DNA of 19,265 nt from CAVZRC01 sp052148775 (lineage in GTDB: Bacteria; Planctomycetota; Planctomycetia; Isosphaerales; Isosphaeraceae). The translations under genes were made by a program, and so were the position numbers. This document shows, in pieces, positions 13,365 to 19,265 of the stretch. The notes beneath the pieces are model-generated. The model made no database searches and was not told the DNA's origin. It saw nothing but the letters and a program-made list of their open reading frames with translations. Positions within the stretch are counted from its first letter, which is position 1; each line of letters opens with the position of its first letter. The stretch is taken from NCBI GenBank assembly GCA_052148775.1, contig JBKQHM010000267.1:1-19265 (forward strand). The letters are read 5' to 3'.

Positions 13365-14541
13365 GCGCCGGCTCTCCGAGCTTCGGCAGGCGGGAGACCC
13401 GGTGCAGATCGCCGACCTCGCCCGCCCGGCGATCCCTCCCGAGACGAATGCGGACGTGTTCCTCCGCCGCGCGGCCGACGACCTGGATGCGATCCAGAAG
13501 GAACTTGCGGCGATGTATCCCCGCATGGGTTATCCGACCGGGGAAGTGGCTCCGGGCCACCAGGAGAAGCTCGAATCGTTATTCGCCGCCTATCCCAGGG
13601 TGATGCCGCTCCTGGAACAGGCCGCGGACTGTCCCGACTCCGATCCGCAACTCGACTACAACCTTCCCCCGTCCCGTTTTTCCGAAATATCTATGCAAAG
13701 TTCGGGCAGGAATCGCACGCTGTCCCGGGTGCTGCGGGCTCGCTCCGCCTGGCTCCTGTCGAAAGGCCGCATCGAGGACGCCCTCGCCACCCAGGTCCTG
13801 ATGTTGCGATTGACGCGTCAGATGCGCCGCGATCCGTTCATCATCGGTTATCTCGTAAGGCTGGCATGCGAACAGGTGGCCATGGACGGGGTGAACCAGG
13901 CCTTGCAGGCCGGACCAGTACCCCCCGCCGCACGCCAGGCGCTCGACAACGAACTAGCCCTCCACGACACGATGGAGGGATACAAATGGGCGATGCGGAC
14001 CGAACGGGCTTACTCCCTAACATCGTTCCGGGAGATGCCCGGCGCCGGCCTCTGGCTGACGCGGGCCTACGTGAACGACGTGATGTCGCGGGTGATCGAT
14101 CTCTTCGATCGGTACCTGAAGGAGGCCGCGCAGCCTCATGCCGACGTGGTCGCCAGGAAGGGTGCGTCTCCGCCTCCGAACGGCGGGGCGAATCCTTACG
14201 GAGCCCTCGTGACCCTGCTCATCCCGTCGCTCGATGGCGTCCGTCCGGCGGCCGAGCGCACCCGCGCGATGTCGCGTTCCTTGCGGGTACTGAATGCGAT
14301 TCAAGCTCGCGTGCCGCCCGGCACCGATCGCGCGCCGGGGCTCGGCGACCTCGGGATTCCTCCCGAAGTGACTATCGACCCGTTCAGCGGCGAGCCGATG
14401 CACGTGAAGTGGATGCCGGAGGGATGGATGGTGTATTCGGTCGGGAAAGACCTCGTGGACGACGGTGGCCTTCTCGATAGGGCGAATACGGATGTCGGCG
14501 TCGGGCCGATCCTCCAGGGAGAGACCCAGAAGAAGCCGTGA
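13252..14541 (+). CDS. Membrane-anchored hypothetical protein with pseudopilin-like C-terminus
   Basis: A 429-residue protein. A basic N-terminus (MKRLKKILKW) is followed by one hydrophobic segment (about 14-31), and the rest is probably outside the cytoplasm and mostly helical. The C-terminal block has IDPFSGEP (375-382), then MPEGWMVYSVGKD (about 388-400) and DDGG. This resembles the end of type II secretion pseudopilins and recurs in planctomycete proteins of unknown function. AAAGGA, nine bases before ATG 13252, is a good binding site, so the start is firm even though it lies inside the previous gene. As third gene of the sigma operon it may be the regulated product or part of the signal-sensing side. 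A hairpin with a T-rich flank at 14661-14697 could end the operon. Confidence 0.78.
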   Translation: MKRLKKILKWTWNVAGAAIGILLILNAYFVWSTGTRLERRLSELRQAGDPVQIADLARPAIPPETNADVFLRRAADDLDAIQKELAAMYPRMGYPTGEVAPGHQEKLESLFAAYPRVMPLLEQAADCPDSDPQLDYNLPPSRFSEISMQSSGRNRTLSRVLRARSAWLLSKGRIEDALATQVLMLRLTRQMRRDPFIIGYLVRLACEQVAMDGVNQALQAGPVPPAARQALDNELALHDTMEGYKWAMRTERAYSLTSFREMPGAGLWLTRAYVNDVMSRVIDLFDRYLKEAAQPHADVVARKGASPPPNGGANPYGALVTLLIPSLDGVRPAAERTRAMSRSLRVLNAIQARVPPGTDRAPGLGDLGIPPEVTIDPFSGEPMHVKWMPEGWMVYSVGKDLVDDGGLLDRANTDVGVGPILQGETQKKP

Positions 14542-14880
14542 TTCGACTCGGGGACGCTGGACCGATGAGGCGGTCGCCGATGTCGGGGACGCGGAGACGA
14601 TTCCTCGGCACGTCGGGAGGCGGGGGTTGACAAGGCCCCCGGTGTTCTCCAAAGTACAGGAAGAGTCCGATATGAGTTTCCCGGGACTCTTTCTTCCTCC
14701 GGGTAGGCACGCGAGGCTGGTAGAGCCAAGCACAAGTCGCGGAGCGTGGCCCCATTGAAGACAGCAACTCAGGAAGGAAGCATCGGCGGCGTCCTCATCG
14801 GGGCCGCGGGTGAGTTTGATCATTCCACGCCTCGCCGACGGTAGTCCCTCGAAGGATGCCCGTCAGCCGGAGCGCGCCGC
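14542..14880. other. Intergenic region upstream of hypF, 339 bp
   Basis: No gene is visible. TTGACA (14627-14632), a perfect -35 box, sits in the loop of an inverted repeat, CGGGGG (14621-14626) and CCCCCG (14636-14641), but no good -10 box follows at normal spacing. A terminator-like hairpin is at 14661-14697. From about 14700 to 14770 several complementary segments occur, including GGCACGC with GCGTGGCC and CGCGA with TCGCG around GGCT/AGCC, so the hypF leader may be folded. It did not match the riboswitch consensus features I could recall. Confidence 0.4.
14661..14697 (+). terminator. Terminator-like hairpin before the hyp operon
   Basis: AAGAGTCC (14661-14668) pairs perfectly with GGACTCTT (14684-14691), with a 15-base loop, followed by TCTTCC. 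It may end the sigma-factor operon 120 bp after its last stop, or act as an attenuator in a hypF leader if the TTGACA at 14627 belongs to a promoter. The T-run is short and interrupted. Confidence 0.4.
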
Positions 14881-17205
14881 ATGATTCGTCGCGCCATCAC
14901 CATCAGCGGCATCGTTCAGGGGGTTGGATTTCGCCCCCACGTCTACCTGCTTGCGTCCCGGCTGCACCTTCGAGGCTTCGTCGGGAATTTCGGAGGCGAT
15001 GTCGTCGTCGAGATCGAAGGCGAGTCGCAGGCCCTCGATCGATTCCTGGCCGAGCTGACGACCCAGCCTCCGCCCCTGGCCCGGATCGACTCGCTGAGCT
15101 GGTCGTCTCGGCCACCGCGCGGCGACCCCTCGTTCCGGATCCAGCCGAGCGAACGCGACGATACGAGTCCGATTTTCATCTCGCCGGATGTCGCGACCTG
15201 CGACGACTGCGTGGCCGAACTGTTCGATCCCGGGGATCGTCGATACCGGTATCCGTTCCTCAACTGCACGAATTGCGGGCCGAGACTCACGATCATCACC
15301 GGTGCGCCTTACGACCGCGAGCGGACGAGCATGGCCGCCTTCGCGATGTGCCCCGCCTGTCGCGCGGAATACGACGACCCGGGCGACCGTCGATTCCACG
15401 CCCAACCGACCGCGTGTCCCACCTGCGGTCCTCGACTGGAATTCCTGGACCGGCGGGGACAGCCCATCGATTGCTCCGACCCGGTCGCCCGAGCGGCCGA
15501 GGCCCTGCGAGCGGGGATGATCGGCGCGATCAAAGGGTTGGGCGGTTATCACCTGGCTTGCATCGCGGGAGCAAGGGTGGAGTCCGGAGACCCGCACCCG
15601 GCGCGGGCGGAGCAAGCGGTCGCGGAATTACGCAGGCGGAAGCACCGCGATGAGAAGCCCTTCGCGCTCATGGTGCGAGATCTCGCCGCGGCCCAGGCGA
15701 TCGGCGAGGTCTCGCCCGCGGAGGAATCGCTGCTCGTCTCACCCCGACGGCCCATCGTGCTGCTCCGGCGCAAGCCGTCCGCACCCGTCGTCGAGGGCGT
15801 GGCGCCCGGTGACCCATGGCTCGGCGTGATGCTGCCCTACACCCCCTTGCATCACCTGCTCCTTGGGGAGCTGGATGGCATTCCCCTGGTGATGACCAGC
15901 GGCAATCGATCCGACGAGCCGATCGCCTACGAGGATCGCGACGCGATCGAACGCCTCTCGGGTATCGCCGATTTCTTCCTCGTCCACGACCGGCCGATTC
16001 ACCTGCGCTGCGACGACTCGGTCACGCGGGTCGTCGCCGGCATCGAATTGCCGATTCGACGATCGCGGGGCGACGCACCACGACCGCTCACCATGCCGAT
16101 CGCGTGCCGATCGCCGACACTCGCGCTGGGCGGCCTGTTGAAAGCGACGTTCGCGATGGGTCGCGGACGCCATGCCTTCCTCAGCCATCACATCGGCGAT
16201 CTCAACCACTACCATGCCTTCCGCGCCTACACCGAGGCCATCGCCCATTATGAACGGCTTTTCGGCCTGAAGCCCGAAATCCTGGTCCACGATTTGCACG
16301 CAGATTATCCGTCGTCGCATTATGCACGAGCGAAATGCGGCTCGCGCCCGACGATCGTCGTCCAGCATCATCATGCCCACATGGCCAGTTGCATGGCCGA
16401 GAACCATCTCGACGAGCCAGTCATCGGGGTGACATTCGACGGCACGGGTTTCGGTACGGATGGCACCATCTGGGGTGGGGAGTTCCTCGTGGGGGATTAC
16501 CGCGCCTTCCGACGATTGGCACATCTCCGCCCGGTGGCGATGCCCGGCGGCGATCAGGCGACCCGAGAACCCTGGCGGATGGCGGCATCCTACCTGGCCG
16601 ACGCGGGTCAGGATGTCTCCATGTCGATGCTCTCGGAGCGTATCCCCGCGCCGTCGCTCAGGTTGGTCGAAACGATGATCGGGCGACGAATCAACGCGCC
16701 GATGACTAGCAGCGCGGGGCGTCTTTTCGACGCCGTCGCCGCACTGATCGGCGTGCGTCAGGAAGTCAGCTATGAGGGTCAGGCGGCCATCGAGCTGGAA
16801 TGGCTGGCCTCGACGGTCGTCGCGGACGGGTCCTACGACTTCGAAGTGGTGGAGGCGGAGTCGCGCCAAGGAAGTCCGCCTCCGGATCGCCTGGTCCTCG
16901 ACATGCGGCCGACGATCACGGAAATCGCCGCGGAGGTACGCCGTGGGGTTTCCCCGGCCGTGATCGGCCGCCGGTTCCACTCCACGATCGTGGAGGCGAT
17001 CGCCGCGGTCTGTCGTCGCTTGCGGGCGAGGACGGGCGTGGACGCGGTCGTCCTCAGCGGCGGCGTGTTCCTCAACGTGCTGCTGACCGAGGAGTCCGTC
17101 GACCGGCTGTCGACCGAGGGGTTCCGGGTCTACCGGCATCGCCGCGTCCCGCCGAACGACGGGGGGCTCAGCCTGGGCCAGCTCGCCGTGTCGGCGGCAA
17201 GATGA
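14881..17205 (+). CDS. hypF: Carbamoyltransferase HypF, [NiFe]-hydrogenase maturation
   Basis: A 774-residue cytoplasmic enzyme of usual HypF length with all four parts. The acylphosphatase domain (about 1-92) contains GIVQGVGFRPHVY. Two zinc fingers follow: C107-x2-C110 with C129-x2-C132, and C157-x2-C160 with C179-x2-C182. The YrdC-like domain (about 200-390) has IKGLGGYHLAC (217-227), KPFALM and MTSGNRSDEP. The Kae1-like carbamoyltransferase domain has the metal site HHHAH (496-500), FDGTGFGTDGTIWGGEF and a late SGGVFLN. HypF uses carbamoyl phosphate and ATP to carbamoylate the C-terminal Cys of HypE, the source of the cyanide ligands of the hydrogenase iron. ATG 14881 gives a complete acylphosphatase domain; the binding site is modest (GGAG about ten bases upstream). 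hypC follows after 19 bp, so hypF leads an operon. Confidence 0.97.
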   Translation: MIRRAITISGIVQGVGFRPHVYLLASRLHLRGFVGNFGGDVVVEIEGESQALDRFLAELTTQPPPLARIDSLSWSSRPPRGDPSFRIQPSERDDTSPIFISPDVATCDDCVAELFDPGDRRYRYPFLNCTNCGPRLTIITGAPYDRERTSMAAFAMCPACRAEYDDPGDRRFHAQPTACPTCGPRLEFLDRRGQPIDCSDPVARAAEALRAGMIGAIKGLGGYHLACIAGARVESGDPHPARAEQAVAELRRRKHRDEKPFALMVRDLAAAQAIGEVSPAEESLLVSPRRPIVLLRRKPSAPVVEGVAPGDPWLGVMLPYTPLHHLLLGELDGIPLVMTSGNRSDEPIAYEDRDAIERLSGIADFFLVHDRPIHLRCDDSVTRVVAGIELPIRRSRGDAPRPLTMPIACRSPTLALGGLLKATFAMGRGRHAFLSHHIGDLNHYHAFRAYTEAIAHYERLFGLKPEILVHDLHADYPSSHYARAKCGSRPTIVVQHHHAHMASCMAENHLDEPVIGVTFDGTGFGTDGTIWGGEFLVGDYRAFRRLAHLRPVAMPGGDQATREPWRMAASYLADAGQDVSMSMLSERIPAPSLRLVETMIGRRINAPMTSSAGRLFDAVAALIGVRQEVSYEGQAAIELEWLASTVVADGSYDFEVVEAESRQGSPPPDRLVLDMRPTITEIAAEVRRGVSPAVIGRRFHSTIVEAIAAVCRRLRARTGVDAVVLSGGVFLNVLLTEESVDRLSTEGFRVYRHRRVPPNDGGLSLGQLAVSAAR

Positions 17206-17224
17206 TCGAACGAGGGAGGTGCCG

Positions 17225-17488
17225 ATGTGCCTTGCGATCCCGGGACGAGTCGTCGAGACCTACCGCGAACACGACATCCTGATGGGAAAGGTCGAGTTCG
17301 GCGGGGTGTCGCGTCGCGTGTGCCTCGAGCACGTGCCCGACGTGCTGCCCGACGATTACGTCCTGGTCCATGTCGGATTCGCCCTGTCTCGCATCGACGA
17401 GGCCGAGGCACGCCGGGTGTTCGAGTTCCTCGAGCAGATGGACCAGCTCGATGAGTTGAGGGAACCCTCGGAGGTTGCGCTCGAATGA
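17225..17488 (+). CDS. hypC: Hydrogenase maturation chaperone HypC
   Basis: An 87-residue member of the HypC/HupF family. It begins MCLAIPGRV, and Cys2 is the invariant residue that, after removal of Met, holds iron together with HypD and later contacts the hydrogenase large subunit. This fixes the start at ATG 17225: the in-frame GTG at 17219 would bury the Cys and overlaps the ribosome binding site GGAGGTG (17215-17221). The beta-barrel core continues through VEFGGVSRRVCLEHVPDV and DDYVLVHVGFALSRIDEAEA, with the usual helical tail rich in Glu and Leu. A single copy lies between hypF and hypD, as in many hyp operons. The gap to hypD is 114 bp and contains nothing recognisable. Confidence 0.96.
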   Translation: MCLAIPGRVVETYREHDILMGKVEFGGVSRRVCLEHVPDVLPDDYVLVHVGFALSRIDEAEARRVFEFLEQMDQLDELREPSEVALE

Positions 17489-17602
17489 AAAGCGGCCTCG
17501 GAAGGCACCCTACGAGACTGCTGCCGCAACTTGCAAGACTGGGTCGAAGGAGCCCTGATCTCCCGATGCGAATGGGGTACCTGTAGCAGGAGGGAGTCGA
17601 TC

Positions 17603-18724
17603 ATGAAGCATCTCGACGAATACCGTGATGGTACGGCCGCGCGGAAGCTGGCGGCGGCGATCGCGCAGGCCGTCACGCGGCCCTGGACCATCATGGAGGT
17701 CTGCGGCGGCCAGACGCACAGCATCGTCAAGTACGGGCTCGATCGCATCTTGCCGGCGGAAATCGAGCTGGTCCACGGGCCCGGCTGCCCGGTCTGCGTC
17801 ACGTCGCTGGAGACGATCGACCGGGCCCATGCGATCGCCTCGCGGCCCGGTGTGATCTTCTGCTCGTTCGGCGACATGCTCCGGGTGCCCGGCTCGCGCG
17901 GCGACCTCTTGCAGCTCAAGTCGCAGGGCAGCGACGTCCGGATCGTCTATTCGCCGCTCGACGCCGTGAACCTCGCGGCGTCCCATCCGGACCGTCAGGT
18001 GGTGTTCTTCGCGATCGGCTTCGAGACGACGTCGCCGCCCAATGCGATGGCCGTCTGGATGGCCCGCAAGCGCCGGTTGTCGAATTTCAGCGTGCTGGTC
18101 TCGCACGTCCTAGTCCCGCCGGTCATGACGGCCTTGCTCCGGGCGCCGGACAATCGGGTCCAGGGATTCCTCGGCCCGGGACATGTATGCGCTGTGATGG
18201 GTCAGGGCGAATATGAGCCGATCGTCCGTCGCTATCGCGTGCCCATCGTGATCACCGGCTTCGAGCCGGTCGACCTGCTGGAGGGCGTGCTGCGCACCGT
18301 CCGGCAGCTCGAGGCGGGCCGGGCCGACATCGAGAACGCCTATACCCGCGCCGTCCGACGCGAGGGGAATCCCGAATCCCGACGGCTCGTCGACGAGGTG
18401 TTCGAGGTCTGCGACCGCAAGTGGCGAGGCGTCGGGCTGATCCCCGAGAGCGGCCTCCGTCTGCGCGAGGCCTATCGTGACCAAGACGCCGAGCGGATCT
18501 TCGCGGTCGAGGACATCGAAGCTCAGGAGTCGGCGGTTTGCATCAGCGGGCAGATCCTCAAGGGGCTGAAGAAGCCGCACGACTGCCCGGCGTTCGGCAA
18601 GGAATGTACGCCGCAGACCCCCCTGGGCGCGACGATGGTCTCGTCGGAGGGCTCCTGCGCCGCCTATTACGCCTACGGCCGCCATCTCGAGGCAGCCGCC
18701 GGCCTACCGGGGAGTCGGTACTGA
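17603..18724 (+). CDS. hypD: Hydrogenase maturation factor HypD
   Basis: A 373-residue iron-sulfur protein matching HypD throughout. MEVCGGQTHSI (Cys34) and HGPGCPVCV (Cys62, Cys65) are the motifs that hold the iron and its CN and CO ligands together with HypC. GHVCAVMGQGEYEPI and IVITGFEPVDLLEGV are typical of the middle domain. The C-terminal cysteines in ESAVCISGQILKG, HDCPAFGKECTP and EGSCAAYY bind the [4Fe-4S] cluster that passes electrons to the site. ATG 17603 was chosen because AGGAGGGAG lies just upstream; the frame is open back to 17531 but that part has no HypD-like sequence. Its stop overlaps the hypE start by one base (TGATG), so the two are translationally coupled. No required residue appears to be missing. 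Confidence 0.97.
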   Translation: MKHLDEYRDGTAARKLAAAIAQAVTRPWTIMEVCGGQTHSIVKYGLDRILPAEIELVHGPGCPVCVTSLETIDRAHAIASRPGVIFCSFGDMLRVPGSRGDLLQLKSQGSDVRIVYSPLDAVNLAASHPDRQVVFFAIGFETTSPPNAMAVWMARKRRLSNFSVLVSHVLVPPVMTALLRAPDNRVQGFLGPGHVCAVMGQGEYEPIVRRYRVPIVITGFEPVDLLEGVLRTVRQLEAGRADIENAYTRAVRREGNPESRRLVDEVFEVCDRKWRGVGLIPESGLRLREAYRDQDAERIFAVEDIEAQESAVCISGQILKGLKKPHDCPAFGKECTPQTPLGATMVSSEGSCAAYYAYGRHLEAAAGLPGSRY

Positions 18725-19265
18725 TGTCGACGGTCGGTAAACAGACCTCATCCGAGGCGAAAGACCCCGGCCCGGCGATCGGGCCGGAGCTCTTCGGCGC
18801 CTGCCCGGTGCCCCGATCGCTGTACGACCACATCGTGCTCGGACACGGCAGCGGCGGCTGGCTGACCGCCGACCTGATCCAGCGCCTGTTCGTCCCGGCG
18901 TTCGGCAGCGATGTGCTCGCCCGGCTGGAAGACCAGGCGACGGTCCGGCTCGGCGTCGAGGACGGCGTGAGGGCGCCGAGGGTCGCGTTCACGACCGATT
19001 CGTACGTGGTCCGCCCGCTCTTCTTCCCCGGCGGCGACATCGGCAAGCTGTCCGTCTGCGGCACGGTGAACGACCTGGCGGTGGGCGGGGCCGAGCCGCT
19101 GTTCCTCTCGGCGGCCTTCATCCTCGAGGAGGGCCTGGCGCTCTCGGACCTGAAACGGATCGTCGCCTCGATGCGCGTGGCCTGCGATGAGGCCGGCGTG
19201 ACGATGGTCACCGGCGATACCAAGGTCGTGGACCGCGGCAAGGGGGATCAGGTCTTCATCACGAC
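18724..19265 (+). CDS. hypE: Hydrogenase maturation protein HypE, 5' part (cut by window end)
   Basis: The first 180 codons of HypE, still open at the window edge. HypE belongs to the PurM/ThiL (AIRS) superfamily and uses ATP to dehydrate the thiocarbamate made by HypF on its C-terminal Cys to a thiocyanate, giving the hydrogenase cyanide ligands. Visible landmarks are IVLGHGSGG (about 38-46), FTTDSYVVRPLFFPGGDIG (about 89-107), GTVNDLAVGGAEP (about 113-125), ILEEG and VTGDTKVVDRGKGD, all in family order. The C-terminal Cys is beyond the window. About 35 residues precede the GHGSGG block; they include ACPVPRSLYDHI, similar to the longer N-termini I recall in some actinobacterial and cyanobacterial HypE proteins. 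The start ATG shares its A with the hypD stop. Confidence 0.95.
   Translation, partial: MSTVGKQTSSEAKDPGPAIGPELFGACPVPRSLYDHIVLGHGSGGWLTADLIQRLFVPAFGSDVLARLEDQATVRLGVEDGVRAPRVAFTTDSYVVRPLFFPGGDIGKLSVCGTVNDLAVGGAEPLFLSAAFILEEGLALSDLKRIVASMRVACDEAGVTMVTGDTKVVDRGKGDQVFIT

Noticed and set aside
14700..14880. Cobalamin or other known riboswitch upstream of hypF
   Set aside because: Complementary segments exist, but no known conserved core such as the B12 box could be identified.
15739..17139. Minus-strand open frame, 466 codons, antisense to hypF
   Set aside because: HypF motifs on the plus strand are unmistakable; the antisense product shows no family features.
17219..17224. GTG start for hypC two codons upstream
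   Set aside because: It overlaps the ribosome binding site and would displace the invariant Cys2 that HypC needs for function.

Overview
The window is GC-rich, densely coding bacterial DNA, most likely from a planctomycete, probably of the Isosphaeraceae type. The phylum call rests on several family-level signs. One secreted protein carries the planctomycete N-terminal LE-x-R-x-LLS export motif. There is a CxxCH protein of the Pirellula/Verrucomicrobium heme-binding type. A DUF1501 protein with an RREFLQ leader is present, as is a two-gene HTTM membrane operon. An ECF sigma factor heads a cluster whose last protein ends in the pseudopilin-like 'IDPFSGEP...YSVGKD...DDGG' tail common in this phylum. 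The family-level placement is inference.

Layout. Positions 1-567 hold no convincing protein gene but contain a long stem-loop and an intrinsic terminator, so a non-coding RNA is possible. A 73-residue small protein follows (568-789), then a secreted arylsulfotransferase-like protein (1154-2764). Its stop codon overlaps that of a convergent HEAT-repeat gene (2761-3621, minus). Next are an enolase-superfamily enzyme (3892-5040), a 150-bp inverted-repeat element (5096-5245) and a DUF985 cupin (5294-5809). The convergent HTTM operon (5819-7386, minus) is two tightly coupled membrane genes. The gap after it holds a 92-bp palindrome (7497-7588). The plus strand then carries a CxxCH heme protein (7681-9129), a DUF1501 protein (9238-10698) and a YqeY-like protein (10731-11141). 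A convergent lipoprotein gene lies at 11144-11890 (minus).

The last third has two modules. The first, 12301-14541, is an ECF sigma factor, a one-TM protein starting inside the sigma stop codon, and a membrane-anchored protein; it looks like a sigma/regulator/target operon. The second, 14881 to the window end, is hypF-hypC-hypD-hypE. These four proteins build and attach the Fe(CN)2CO group of [NiFe]-hydrogenases: HypF and HypE make the cyanide, and HypC and HypD assemble it on iron. No hydrogenase structural gene, hypA or hypB is in the window, and hypE is cut by the right edge.

No rRNA, tRNA, CRISPR array, transposase or phage gene was recognised. The least explained parts are the structured 5' region, the two inverted-repeat elements, the dyad inside the DUF1501 promoter, the 113-nt overlap in the sigma operon, and the HTTM pair.
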